Position numbers and translations under genes: made by a program. Shown piece by piece: positions 7,792 to 17,439 of a DNA stretch of 64,000 nt. The number at the start of each line of letters is the position of its first letter. Position 1 is the stretch's first letter. The DNA comes from Tissierellia bacterium (GTDB lineage: Bacteria; Bacillota; Clostridia; Tissierellales; Peptoniphilaceae). The stretch lies in assembly GCA_030535395.1 (NCBI GenBank), contig JAUNLK010000009.1, forward strand, positions 1 through 64,000. The letters run 5' to 3'. The notes below the pieces were generated by a model, which worked only from the letters and a program-made list of their open reading frames with translations, ran no database searches and had not been told where the DNA came from.

Positions 7792-7817
7792 AAAAAAAGA
7801 CTCCCCTTCCGGGAGTC
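7792..7817 (-). terminator. Terminator of the purine operon
   Basis: Minus-strand GACTCCC-GGAAG-GGGAGTC followed by seven T's, about 110 bp after purB. The 7818-7927 gap holds no other recognisable signal. Confidence 0.88.
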
Positions 7818-7927
7818 TCTCTTCAAGGTGGAATCCTTTAATCATGAACGTTGCCAGTGTACCTTCCCATGATCAGAGAAAATTGTACACCAGGTAAAAT
7901 TCATGTGAAATTTTTCCCCTTCAGTTT

Positions 7928-9367
7928 CTACACATTGAGTTCCACTTCATAGCCCAGATTGCCCTCGTAGCGGGCGGCAATGGGCCACAGGATCTCGGTC
8001 ACAAATTCCTCCACCTGCTGAGGGCAGAGGCCAATGTAGAGGGAGCCGTCCAGGAGGGCGTCCAGGTCCTCTCGATTGAGATCGAAGGCGGGGTCCTGGG
8101 CCAGTCGCTCCAGTAGATCGTTGGCCAGGCCCTCCTCCTTCACCTTCTTGGCGGCGGCCTGGGAGTGGACCCGGATCTTCTCGTGGAGTTCCTGGCGGTC
8201 GCCCCCTCGCTTCACCGCTTCCATGAGGATGTTCTCCGTGGCCATAAAGGGCAGTTCCCGGAGGACGTGCTGCTCAATGCTGGCGGGATAGACCACCATG
8301 CCCTGGGTCACATTGATGGCAATGTCCATGAGGGCATCGGCGGCCAAAAAGGCCTCCGCCACGGAGAGGCGCTTGTTGGCGGAGTCGTCCAGGGTCCGCT
8401 CAAACCACTGGGTGGCGTGGACCATGGCGCCGTTTTGGCTGAGATTCATGACGAATTTCGCCAGGCTGCTCATCCGCTCGCTGCGCATGGGATTGCGCTT
8501 GTAGGCCATGGCCGAGGAGCCAATCTGTCCCTTTTCAAAGGGCTCCTCCAGCTCCTTTAAGTTTTGAAGGAGGCGGATGTCATTGGTCATCTTGTGAATG
8601 CTCTCCGCCAGGTGGCTCAGACCCGAGAGGATTTGGGCATCCACTTTCCGGGAGTAGGTCTGGGAGGTGATGGCATAGCTCTCTCTGTAGCCCATCTTCT
8701 TCACAATGCGCCGGTCCAGCTCCTTGACCTTCTCCCCGTCCCCGTCAAAGAGGTCCAGGAAGGAGGCCTGGGTGCCGGTGGTGCCCTTGGCCCCCCGGAG
8801 TTTGAGATTCTCTCTCAGGCCCTCCAGCTCCTCCAGGTCCATCACCAGATCATAGGCCCAGAGGGCGGCCCGCTTGCCCACGGTGACCAATTGGGCGGGC
8901 TGATAGTGGGTGAAGCCCAGAGTGGGGAGGGAGCGGTGCTCCATGGCAAATTCCCCCAGCTGGTGGAGGAGGACTGCCAGTTTCCCCGTGAGCAGCTCCA
9001 GGGCTTCACCCATGATGATGAGGTCGGTATTGTCCCCCACAAAGCAGCTGGTGGCCCCCAGGTGGATGATCCCCGCAGCTTCCGGGGCCACCTCACCGAA
9101 GGTCTTCACATGGGCCATGACATCGTGGCGGGTGATTTTCTCCCACTCCTTGGCCCGCTCAAAGTCGATGTCCTCCAGGTGGGCCCTCATGGCCTCCACC
9201 TGCTCTGGGGCAATGGGCAGGCCCAGTTCCATTTCCGTCTCCGCCAGGGCCACCCAGAGCTTGCGGAAGGTGGAGAACTTCTTCTGATCGCTAAAGAGGA
9301 AGCTCATCTCCTTGGAGGCGTAGCGGGTGTTCAGGGGGGACTGATAGATTTCGTGATTCAAGCTCAT
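7928..9367 (-). CDS. purB: Adenylosuccinate lyase
   Basis: Catalyses two fumarate eliminations in purine synthesis: SAICAR to AICAR, and adenylosuccinate to AMP. At 479 aa it has the length and signature of the fumarase/aspartase superfamily: the GSSAMAYKRNPM loop near residue 290 and TSCFVGDNTDL near residue 107, with the histidine in GFTHYQPAQ. It is the last gene of the purine operon; its ATG overlaps the purDL stop (ATGA), giving coupled translation. Confidence 0.96.
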   Translation of the reverse strand: MSLNHEIYQSPLNTRYASKEMSFLFSDQKKFSTFRKLWVALAETEMELGLPIAPEQVEAMRAHLEDIDFERAKEWEKITRHDVMAHVKTFGEVAPEAAGIIHLGATSCFVGDNTDLIIMGEALELLTGKLAVLLHQLGEFAMEHRSLPTLGFTHYQPAQLVTVGKRAALWAYDLVMDLEELEGLRENLKLRGAKGTTGTQASFLDLFDGDGEKVKELDRRIVKKMGYRESYAITSQTYSRKVDAQILSGLSHLAESIHKMTNDIRLLQNLKELEEPFEKGQIGSSAMAYKRNPMRSERMSSLAKFVMNLSQNGAMVHATQWFERTLDDSANKRLSVAEAFLAADALMDIAINVTQGMVVYPASIEQHVLRELPFMATENILMEAVKRGGDRQELHEKIRVHSQAAAKKVKEEGLANDLLERLAQDPAFDLNREDLDALLDGSLYIGLCPQQVEEFVTEILWPIAARYEGNLGYEVELNV

Positions 9368-12300
9368 TCTCCTTTTCCACAGATGTAGTCCACGCCGGAC
9401 TGAATGATGGGGAGCAGTTCCACTCCGGGCACATTCCGGTAGAGGCCCTCTCGGACTCGCTCCACGTGGCCCATTTTCCCCAAAATGTGGCCGTCCCGGC
9501 TCAAGAGGCCCTCGATATTGTAGCTACTGCCATTGGGATTGTCCACATAGACGGTGGCGATCTGACCGTTCTGGGCCAATTCCTCGGCGGTCTGATCATC
9601 CACCACCAGGCGGCCCTCCCCGTGGCTAATGGGCACGAGATACTCATCCCCCGCCTTGATCCCCTGGAGCCAGGGGGAACCCTGGGCGGTGACACGGGTC
9701 TTCACCAGTCGGGCCACGTGGCGGTGATTGTCGTTGAAGGTGAGGGTGGGGGCCCCCTCCTCCTGGGGACGGGCCTCGCCAAAGGGAAGGTAGCCGCTCT
9801 TCACCAGGGCCTGGAAGCCATTGCAGATGCCCAGAACCAGTCCCTCCCGGTCGAGGAGTTCCTCCACGGCCTCCTTCATGGCATCGGTGCGGAGGACGCC
9901 TGCGATGAACTTGGCCGATCCGTCGGGCTCGTCGCTGAAGGAGAAGCCCCCGGGAATGGCCAGAATGTCGGCCTCTTTTACGGCCGCGGCCAGCTCTTCA
10001 ATGGAGGCCAAAGTCTCCTGGGGATTTTGGTTTTTGAAGACCAAAATCTTCGCCTCTGCCCCTGCAAACTCAAAGGCCTCCTTGGTGTCCACTTCACTGT
10101 TGGTGCCGGGGAAGGCGGGAATGACCACCTTGGCCACCTTGGCGGGATGCTTCCGGGGGGCCACTTCCATGGGGGCCACGTCCAGGGCCTTTTGGTTCTC
10201 GCCAAACTCTCCGGAGAAAATGCCGTCCAGGCCGTGGAGATAGAGCTCCTTGAGCCTTGCCATGTCCAGAACCTTGCCATTGAGGACGGTTTCGTCTGCA
10301 AATTCCCCCACGGTCTTCACAAAGTCCAGCTCCGCCGACTCATCAAAGGCCACCAGGAAGTCCCCGTAGGCGGCATCGTAGAGATTCTCCAGCTCCACCC
10401 GGGCATTGAGATCATTGCCCAGGAGGGACTCCACCAAATTGATGGCGGGACCCTTGTTGTTTACGGCAATGGCCGTGGTGATTTTGCCCTGGGTGATGGC
10501 TCCGTGGATTTTTTCCAGAAGCTTTCCGTAGGCGGCAAGATCCAAGAGCTCATTCTCCCCACGGGGGGCGGCAATGTAGCCGATCTTCCCGCGGCCGTCA
10601 AAGACATTGTGGATCACCTGATCCAGGGCCATGGGGGCCACGGAGAAGCTGATGAGGGTGGGGGGCACATTTAGGTTTTGGAAGCTGCCGCTCATGCTGT
10701 CCTTGCCGCCAATGGGGGGCACGGCCAGTCCCTCGGCGGCCTCCATGGCCCCCAAGAGGGCGTAGAGGGGGAGCGCCCAGCGGCGGGGGTCCTCCCTGAG
10801 GCTCTCGAAGTACTCCTGATAGGTGGCGTAGAGCTCCCGGGGATTGGCACCGGTGGCCACCAGTTTTGCCACCGATTCCACCACGGCGTAGTAGCCCCCT
10901 TGGAAGGGGTTCAGGGAGAGGAGCTTGGGATCGCCCCCAAAGCTCATGGCGCTGACGGTCTTGGAGATTTTTCCCTCCACGGGGACCGCCGCCACCATGG
11001 CCTGGGTGGGGGTCAGCTGATGCTTCCCGCCCAGGGGCTGGAGGACGGTGCCTGCCCCCACGGAGCTGTCGAAGCGCTCTATGAGATTTTTCTGACTGAT
11101 GACATTGAGGCCCTGAATTCGCTCCTCCAGTTCCTCCACGCCCCGGTCCTTTGAGCCGGTGAAGTAGTGGGTCTTGGGGAGTTTTTCCAGAATGACTTCC
11201 TGGGAGCGGGAGACCCCGGAGGTGTCGATGAACTCCCGGGAAATCCGGGCAATTTCCTCCTCCTCATAGAGCATGAGCATTTCGGGCTCCTCGGTGACTT
11301 CGGCCACCTGGGTCCACTCCAGATTTTCCTCCCGGCAGGCCCTCCTGAAGAAGTCCAGGTCTTTAGCATCGATGACCACGGCCATCCGCTCCTGGGACTC
11401 GGAGATGGCGATCTCCTTGGGGGTGAGGCCCTCGTACTTCAGGGGCACACGGTCCAGGTGGATTTTCACCCCATCGGCCAGTTCCCCAATGGCCACGCTG
11501 ACTCCCCCGGCGCCAAAGTCGTTGCAGCGCTTGATCCTCTTGGAAACTTCGGGATTTCTAAAGAGGCGCACCAGCTTCCGCTCCATGGGGGCATTGCCCT
11601 TTTGGACCTCCGCCGAGGCGGTCTTTAAGCTCTCGTCATTGTGCTCCTTACTGGAGCCGGTGGCACCGCCAATGCCGTCCCGACCGGTCCTGCCCCCCAG
11701 AAGGAGGATGAGGTCCCCGGGGGCGGGAACTTCCCGGACCACATTTTCCAGGCGATTGGCCCCCACCACGGCGCCAATTTCCATGCGCTTGGCCACATAG
11801 CCGGGGTGGTAGAGCTCGTGAATGAGCCCTGCGGCCAGGCCAATTTGGTTGCCGTAGGAGGAGTAGCCCTTGGCGGCCTCGGTGGTGATTTTCTTTTGGG
11901 GGAGCTTGCCCTCCAGAGTCTCCTCATAGGGGGTTCTGGGATCGGCGGCTCCGGTGATTCTCATGGCCTGATACACATAGGCCCGGCCCGAGAGGGGATC
12001 TCGGATACAGCCCCCCAGGCAGGTGCTGGCCCCGCCAAAGGGCTCGATCTCCGTGGGGTGATTGTGGGTCTCGTTTTTGAACATGAGGAGATAGGGAATC
12101 TCCTCCCCTGCCCCGGTGGCGGGATCGGTGGCCTCCACGGTGATGTGGATGGAGCAGGCATTGATCTCCTCGCTCTCCTCCACTTCCGTCTTCACCCCCC
12201 GCTTTTTCAGGGCCTTGGCCACAATGGTCCCCAGGTCCATGAGACTCACGGGTTTTTTCCGCGCCACTTCCCTGCGAAGGGCCTGGTAGTGCTCCCAGGC

Positions 12301-14301
12301 TGCGAGAATCTCGTCATTGAGATCCTCCTCAAAGTTCACCATGAGCTCCGTATTGAAGGTGGTGTGGCGGCAGTGGTCCGACCAGTAGGTGTCCAGGATG
12401 GCCAGTTCCGTCTCATTGATGTCCCGGCCCAGCTTTTGATAGTGGCTCTGAATGAATTTCAGATCCTCCAGGCTCATGGCGAGGCCCAAGCCCTCCAATA
12501 GATCCCGGAGTTCCTCTTCATTGTAGCTGGTAAATTCGTCGTAAATGGGGTTTTCCGTGGAGCGGCGGAAGCTCTCTTTCAGGGTGGTGGGCACCCCAAA
12601 GAGGAGGCCCACCTTTTGGTCCACGGGATTCACCAATTTCTCCCGAATGGCCCTGAGGTCCGATGCCCCCAAGGGTCCGTGGAAGTCGTAGACGGTGGCG
12701 GTCCTAGAGAGGAGCCGGTCGTGACCCAAGAGGGCCACGGCGCCGTCCTCCACCCCGGCCTGCCGCTGGACATACTGCCCCGGCTGATACTCCACCACCA
12801 GGGGGTGCTCCATTTTTCCCTGAAGTTCCAGGGCATCGGTGCCCAGGTAGAGCTCATCGGAGGGGGCCTCCGAGAGGAGTTCTTTGGCCAGCTTTTCCAC
12901 TTCCAGGACGCCAATATTCTCGAGATCGTAGCGATAGTAGATGTCGGTGGAGGCCACAGTGAGGCCCAGTTCCTCCCGAATCTCCTGGGCCAGGAGCTCT
13001 TCCTCCCCGTTGAAGCCCGCCTTTCGCTTCACATAGACCCGGTGGACCTTGGGCCCAATGTCCTCTCGAATCTGCCGGCGCTCGAATTCAATGAGGGCAG
13101 CCCCGGCATAGGCCCGGGCCACGGCCTCCTGGAAGCTCTCTCCCTCTCCGGTGACGGTGAGGACCCGGCCCCCATTGGTGACCAACTGATCACCCGCCCA
13201 TTTGGTGCCGGCGTGGTAGACGGTGACCCCCTCCAGGGCCTCCGCCGCCTCCACTCCGGTGATGACGACGCCCTTTTCCGAGGAGGCGGGATAGCCGCCG
13301 CTGGCCAGGACCACACTCACCACGGCATTGTCCTTCTCGGAGAAGTCCACCTCCGAGAGCTTGCCGGCACTGGTGGCCATCATAATCTCCAGAAGATCCC
13401 CGTCCAGGCGCTGGAGGATGGACTGGGTCTCGGGGTCGCCGAAGCGAACGTTAAATTCCAGAATCTTCACGCCCTGGCTGGAGAGCATGAGGCCAATGAA
13501 GACAATCCCCCGGAAGTCCAGCTCGTCCTCCCGAAGGGCCTTGAGGAAGGGGTCCAGGACGTCCCGCTGAATCCTCTCTTGGAAGACATCCCCCTCCAAA
13601 TTGGGGCTGTAGGTGCCCATGCCCCCGGTGTTGGGGCCCTTGCCCCCCTCAAAGATGGTCTTGTGGTCCTTGGCCGATGCCAGGGGGCGGATGGTCTTGC
13701 CATCGGTGAAGGCGATGAGGCTCATTTCAAAGCCCTCTAAGTACTCCTCCACCACCACGTCCCGAGAGGGGAATTTGTGGCCGTCCACATCCTGAATGAA
13801 GGCCTCCACCTCCGCCATGGTACTGGCGATGATGACCCCCTTGCCGGCGGCCAGGCCGTCGGCCTTGAGGACCACCCTGCCCTGTTCACTTAAAAACTGC
13901 TCGGCCGTGCCCCGAATGGTGTCCTCATCGTCGGTCTCCACTGAGGAGGCCGCGGGGAGATTGTGGCGGCGACAGAATTCCTTGGCATAGGTCTTGGAGC
14001 CCTCCAGGTGAGCCGCTGCGGCCCGGGGACCGAAGATGGCCCTGCCGGCCTCCTCAAAGCGGTCCACAATGCCCCCCACCAGGGGATCCTCCGGCCCCAC
14101 AATGGTGTAGTCCACGGACATTTTCTCAGCGAAATCCAAGAGACCCTGTTGGTCCGAGGCCTCGATGGCAATATTCTCTCCGATTTTTGCAGTTCCGCCG
14201 TTTCCCGGGGCAAAATACAGTTGTTCCACTTGGGGGCTCTCCAGGAGTTTCACCCCAATGGCATGCTCTCTGGCACCTGAACCAATAATGAGTACCTTCA
14301 C
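9364..14301 (-). CDS. purD-purL: PurD-PurL fusion: phosphoribosylamine-glycine ligase + FGAM synthase
   Basis: A single uninterrupted frame of 1645 codons. Residues 1-416 are a complete PurD (GAR synthetase; N-terminal VLIIGSGAREHAI, ATP-grasp core, NVRFGDPETQ near 287). Residues from about 417 are a complete large-type PurL (FGAM synthase) with two AIRS-like halves and a C-terminal glutaminase from about 1390, nucleophile Cys1493 in LGICNGF. The domains join as REDIG-PKVHRVYVKRK with no linker, stop or convincing internal start. The start is GTG at 14299-14301 behind GGAGGAG; an upstream in-frame ATG lacks such a site. PurD and PurL act at steps 2 and 4 of the pathway; PurN (step 3) is encoded two genes upstream. 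The fusion could colocalise steps 2 and 4 (inference). Confidence 0.93.
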   Translation of the reverse strand: MKVLIIGSGAREHAIGVKLLESPQVEQLYFAPGNGGTAKIGENIAIEASDQQGLLDFAEKMSVDYTIVGPEDPLVGGIVDRFEEAGRAIFGPRAAAAHLEGSKTYAKEFCRRHNLPAASSVETDDEDTIRGTAEQFLSEQGRVVLKADGLAAGKGVIIASTMAEVEAFIQDVDGHKFPSRDVVVEEYLEGFEMSLIAFTDGKTIRPLASAKDHKTIFEGGKGPNTGGMGTYSPNLEGDVFQERIQRDVLDPFLKALREDELDFRGIVFIGLMLSSQGVKILEFNVRFGDPETQSILQRLDGDLLEIMMATSAGKLSEVDFSEKDNAVVSVVLASGGYPASSEKGVVITGVEAAEALEGVTVYHAGTKWAGDQLVTNGGRVLTVTGEGESFQEAVARAYAGAALIEFERRQIREDIGPKVHRVYVKRKAGFNGEEELLAQEIREELGLTVASTDIYYRYDLENIGVLEVEKLAKELLSEAPSDELYLGTDALELQGKMEHPLVVEYQPGQYVQRQAGVEDGAVALLGHDRLLSRTATVYDFHGPLGASDLRAIREKLVNPVDQKVGLLFGVPTTLKESFRRSTENPIYDEFTSYNEEELRDLLEGLGLAMSLEDLKFIQSHYQKLGRDINETELAILDTYWSDHCRHTTFNTELMVNFEEDLNDEILAAWEHYQALRREVARKKPVSLMDLGTIVAKALKKRGVKTEVEESEEINACSIHITVEATDPATGAGEEIPYLLMFKNETHNHPTEIEPFGGASTCLGGCIRDPLSGRAYVYQAMRITGAADPRTPYEETLEGKLPQKKITTEAAKGYSSYGNQIGLAAGLIHELYHPGYVAKRMEIGAVVGANRLENVVREVPAPGDLILLLGGRTGRDGIGGATGSSKEHNDESLKTASAEVQKGNAPMERKLVRLFRNPEVSKRIKRCNDFGAGGVSVAIGELADGVKIHLDRVPLKYEGLTPKEIAISESQERMAVVIDAKDLDFFRRACREENLEWTQVAEVTEEPEMLMLYEEEEIARISREFIDTSGVSRSQEVILEKLPKTHYFTGSKDRGVEELEERIQGLNVISQKNLIERFDSSVGAGTVLQPLGGKHQLTPTQAMVAAVPVEGKISKTVSAMSFGGDPKLLSLNPFQGGYYAVVESVAKLVATGANPRELYATYQEYFESLREDPRRWALPLYALLGAMEAAEGLAVPPIGGKDSMSGSFQNLNVPPTLISFSVAPMALDQVIHNVFDGRGKIGYIAAPRGENELLDLAAYGKLLEKIHGAITQGKITTAIAVNNKGPAINLVESLLGNDLNARVELENLYDAAYGDFLVAFDESAELDFVKTVGEFADETVLNGKVLDMARLKELYLHGLDGIFSGEFGENQKALDVAPMEVAPRKHPAKVAKVVIPAFPGTNSEVDTKEAFEFAGAEAKILVFKNQNPQETLASIEELAAAVKEADILAIPGGFSFSDEPDGSAKFIAGVLRTDAMKEAVEELLDREGLVLGICNGFQALVKSGYLPFGEARPQEEGAPTLTFNDNHRHVARLVKTRVTAQGSPWLQGIKAGDEYLVPISHGEGRLVVDDQTAEELAQNGQIATVYVDNPNGSSYNIEGLLSRDGHILGKMGHVERVREGLYRNVPGVELLPIIQSGVDYICGKGE

Positions 14302-14329
14302 GACTCCTCCTTTCCTCTGGCAGTTTCCA

Positions 14330-15844
14330 CTAGTGCTTAAAGTGACGGACTCCGGTGGCCACCATGGACATGCCATGTTCATTGCAGGCCTTTACCGAGT
14401 CCTCGTCCCGAATGCTCCCCCCGGGTTGAACCACGGCGCTGACTCCCTTGGATGCGGCCAGGCGGACGCAGTCGTCAAAGGGGAAGAAGGCATCGGAGGC
14501 CAGGACGCTGTCCTTGAAATCCCGCTGGGGATTGTGATTGAAGATATTTTCCAAGGCCCAGATCCGGCTGGTCTCGCCGCCGCCAATGCCCAGGGTGACG
14601 CCGTCCTTCACCAGGACCACGGCATTGCTGCGGACGTATTTCACCACTTTCATGCCAAAGTCCATGTCCCGCTTTTCCCCCTCGGTGGGGCTCTTTTCCG
14701 TCATGAGCTCGTGGCCCTCCTCGGCGTTTACATCGGCATCTTGAATGAGGACCTTGCCGCTGACCATTCTCAGCTCCTCTTTGAGGGGCTGGTGGCCAAA
14801 ATTCACCTTGAGAAGTCTCAGGTTTTTCTTGGCGGAGAGGACCTTCAGGGCCTCCTCGGTGTAGTCTTCAGCGGCCACCACTTCCAGGAAGATCTCCGCC
14901 ATTTTTTCTGCGGTGGGGCCATCCACGGTGCCATTAATGGCCACAATGCCCCCGAAAATGGACACGGGGTCCGCCTCAAACATCTTGGTGTAGGCCTCCA
15001 GGGGGCTCTCTCCCAGGGCGACCCCACAGGGGGTGGCGTGTTTTAAGCCCACGCAGACCAGCTCGTCAAATTCCCCGGCCAGGGCGATGGCGGTGTTCAT
15101 ATCGTTGAAATTGTTGTAGGAGAGCTCCTTGCCCTGGAGCTGCTCGAAGTCGGTGAGATAGCTCTCCACCATGGGATCGGCGTAGAGGCTCGCCCCCTGA
15201 TGGGGGTTTTCCCCGTAGCGGAGCTCGCTGACCTTCTTGAGGGCCAGGGTCCGGTAGTCCCCCTCTGCCCCCACTTGTTTTTGGAAGTAGCGGCTGATCA
15301 TGCCGTCGTAGTAGGCGGTGAGGGAGAAGGCCTTCATGGCCAAGCTCCGGCGGTACTCGTAGTCCACGGTGCCCGCCTTCAGGCGGTCCAGCACCTCGCC
15401 GTAGTCGGCGGGGGAGGTGACCACCAAGACGTCCTTGAAGTTCTTGGCCCCAGAGCGAATCATGGAGGGTCCGCCGATGTCGATGTTTTCAATGAGGGTG
15501 GCCTCGTCGTGGCCGGCGTGGTAGTGCTTTTCAAATTCGTAGAGATTGATGCACACCAGATCGATGGATTCGATGCCGTGCTCCTCCGTGGTCTTCACAT
15601 GCTCCGGCAAATCCCTCCGGTACAAGAGGCCCCCGTGGACCTTGGGGTGGAGGGTCTTCACCCGGCCGTCCAGCATTTCGGGAAAGCCCGTGTACTGGTC
15701 GATGGCCACGGCATCGATGCCCTCTTCCAAGAGGACTCTCAGGGTGCCCCCAGTGGAGAGAATTTTGTAGCCCAGTTCCACCAGGCCCTTGGCAAAGGAT
15801 CCAATGCCCTCTTTGTCGGTAACGCTCAGCAGTGCATAGCTCAT
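14330..15844 (-). CDS. purH: Bifunctional AICAR transformylase/IMP cyclohydrolase
   Basis: Carries out the last two steps to IMP: formylation of AICAR with 10-formyl-THF, then ring closure. At 504 aa it is slightly shorter than average. The N-terminal MGS-like cyclohydrolase domain opens with ALLSVTDKEGI and has LSTGGT near residue 30; the C-terminal transformylase domain carries LRYGENPHQ near residue 210 and KHATPCGVA near 260. Its ATG overlaps the purN stop by 4 bp and 28 bp separate its stop from the purDL start. Confidence 0.97.
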   Translation of the reverse strand: MSYALLSVTDKEGIGSFAKGLVELGYKILSTGGTLRVLLEEGIDAVAIDQYTGFPEMLDGRVKTLHPKVHGGLLYRRDLPEHVKTTEEHGIESIDLVCINLYEFEKHYHAGHDEATLIENIDIGGPSMIRSGAKNFKDVLVVTSPADYGEVLDRLKAGTVDYEYRRSLAMKAFSLTAYYDGMISRYFQKQVGAEGDYRTLALKKVSELRYGENPHQGASLYADPMVESYLTDFEQLQGKELSYNNFNDMNTAIALAGEFDELVCVGLKHATPCGVALGESPLEAYTKMFEADPVSIFGGIVAINGTVDGPTAEKMAEIFLEVVAAEDYTEEALKVLSAKKNLRLLKVNFGHQPLKEELRMVSGKVLIQDADVNAEEGHELMTEKSPTEGEKRDMDFGMKVVKYVRSNAVVLVKDGVTLGIGGGETSRIWALENIFNHNPQRDFKDSVLASDAFFPFDDCVRLAASKGVSAVVQPGGSIRDEDSVKACNEHGMSMVATGVRHFKH

Positions 15845-16395
15845 AGTCGCTCCTCCTCTATGTATTTCACAGCAGTTTTCAAAAGTTGATGCTCCAAAAC
15901 CAATACGGTGTCTGCAATTTCCTCGGGACTCTTCAGTTTTTCAATATTCACTTTGCTCTGGAGGAGGACGGTGCCCCCATCCACTTCCCCAGTGACCCGG
16001 TGGACTGTGGCCCCGGAGTAGGGCTCCCCGTGGGCGAAGACCGCCTCGTGGACGTGGTGGCCGTACATCCCCCTGCCCCCGTATTTGGGGAGGAGGGAGG
16101 GGTGGATGTTGATGATGCGCCCCTCATAGGCCGACAGCACTTCCTCTGGGAGAATCTTCAAATAGCCCGCCAGGACCACCAGGTCAATCTCGTGCTCCCT
16201 TAAAAGTCTCAAAATGTCCTCACTGTCCCCGTGGACCAGGGCGGCGCAGTCTCTCCCCGCCACCCGCTCCAGGCCCTTACAGGGGCGATTGCCCAAAACC
16301 AGGCAAATGTGGGACTTGAAAAAGCCCTCCCTCTCTGCATCCAAGAGGGCCTGGAGATTGGTGCCTCCCCCGGAGACGAATACGGCAATATTCAT
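15841..16395 (-). CDS. purN: Phosphoribosylglycinamide formyltransferase
   Basis: GAR transformylase using 10-formyl-THF, step 3 of purine synthesis. At 184 aa it is a little shorter than E. coli PurN. Catalytic Asn and His sit in INIHPSLLP and the catalytic Asp in the region VTGEVDGGTVL; the N-terminus AVFVSGGGTNLQAL is the phosphate-binding loop. It overlaps both neighbours by ATGA, so purM, purN and purH are translationally coupled. Confidence 0.96.
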   Translation of the reverse strand: MNIAVFVSGGGTNLQALLDAEREGFFKSHICLVLGNRPCKGLERVAGRDCAALVHGDSEDILRLLREHEIDLVVLAGYLKILPEEVLSAYEGRIINIHPSLLPKYGGRGMYGHHVHEAVFAHGEPYSGATVHRVTGEVDGGTVLLQSKVNIEKLKSPEEIADTVLVLEHQLLKTAVKYIEEERL

Positions 16396-17423
16396 CGAAC
16401 CACCGAGCCCCCGTCTCCCGCTTCCACGGCGCCAATTTCGTAGACGGCCTCGCCCAGCTCCTCGAGGCGCTTTTTCACTTGAGCCGCCTCCGCTGGGGAG
16501 ACAATGAGGGCCATGCCAATGCCCATATTCAAGGAGCGATAGAGCTCCTCGTGCTCAATGAGATCGAAGGACTCAATGGCGGTAAAGAGCTCCCCGTGGT
16601 CCCAGCTCTTACTGTCGATGGTGGCCTGGAGGCCCTCGGGGAGAATTCGGGGCACATTTTCAATGAGGCCGCCCCCGGTGATGTTCACAATGCCCTTGAT
16701 GTCGAAGCGGGAGGTGACATCCAAAATGGTCTTCACATAGATCCGGGTGGGCTCCAGGAGGAGCTCACCCAGGGTCTTCTCGCTCCCCTTGAGCTGTTCC
16801 TTCAGATCCATCTTCAGGTGGTCCAAAAAGAGCTTTCTCGCCAGGGAGTAGCCATTGGAGTGAAGGCCCGTGCTCCCGAGACCCAGGATCACATCCCCCT
16901 CCACAATGGTGCTGCCGTCAATGATGGCCTTTTTGTCCGCCAGGCCCACGGCAAAGCCCGCCAGGTCGTACTCGTCCTCGGCGTACATGCCGGGCATCTC
17001 CGCCGTCTCCCCACCGATGAGGGCGCAGCCCGACTGGCGGCAGCCCTCGGCCACACCGGAGACGATCTCCGCCATCTTCTCGGGAATCACCTTTCCCGTG
17101 GCGATGTAGTCCAGGAAAATGAGGGGCCTCGCTCCCTGGCAGATGAGGTCGTTGACGCTCATGGCCACCAGGTCAATGCCCACGGTGTCGTGCTTGTCCA
17201 TCATTTGACCGATCATGAGCTTGGTGCCCACCCCGTCGGTGGCCGCCAAAAGGACGGGCTCCTCCATGTCCTTGGCCTCCCCCAGGGCGTAGGCCCCGGA
17301 GAAGAGGCCCAAATCCCCCAGGACATTGCCATCGTAGGTGGATTTCACCACGGATTTAATGAGATCCACCGTCCGATTTCCCTCAGAGATATTGACGCCA
17401 CTGTCTTGGTAACGAATTTTCAT
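16392..17423 (-). CDS. purM: Phosphoribosylformylglycinamidine cyclo-ligase (AIR synthetase)
   Basis: Closes the imidazole ring, converting FGAM to AIR with ATP (step 5). At 343 aa it is normal for PurM; signature features are the N-terminal YQDSGVNISEG, the ATP-binding DGVGTKL near residue 85 and GGETAEMPGMY near 139. It starts 16 bp after purF and overlaps purN by 4 bp. It shares its fold with the PurL halves of the downstream fusion. Confidence 0.97.
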   Translation of the reverse strand: MKIRYQDSGVNISEGNRTVDLIKSVVKSTYDGNVLGDLGLFSGAYALGEAKDMEEPVLLAATDGVGTKLMIGQMMDKHDTVGIDLVAMSVNDLICQGARPLIFLDYIATGKVIPEKMAEIVSGVAEGCRQSGCALIGGETAEMPGMYAEDEYDLAGFAVGLADKKAIIDGSTIVEGDVILGLGSTGLHSNGYSLARKLFLDHLKMDLKEQLKGSEKTLGELLLEPTRIYVKTILDVTSRFDIKGIVNITGGGLIENVPRILPEGLQATIDSKSWDHGELFTAIESFDLIEHEELYRSLNMGIGMALIVSPAEAAQVKKRLEELGEAVYEIGAVEAGDGGSVVR

Positions 17424-17439
17424 ACTTCCTCCTAAAGAG

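Noticed and set aside
7842..7900. A 17-codon plus-strand open frame in the purB-COG2509 gap
   Set aside because: It has no ribosome binding site, promoter or recognisable sequence.
13040..13110. An independent purL start near the PurD/PurL joint
   Set aside because: The conserved beginning of the PurL region has no ATG; the only GTG nearby lies inside the conserved YVK and is not preceded by a convincing Shine-Dalgarno.
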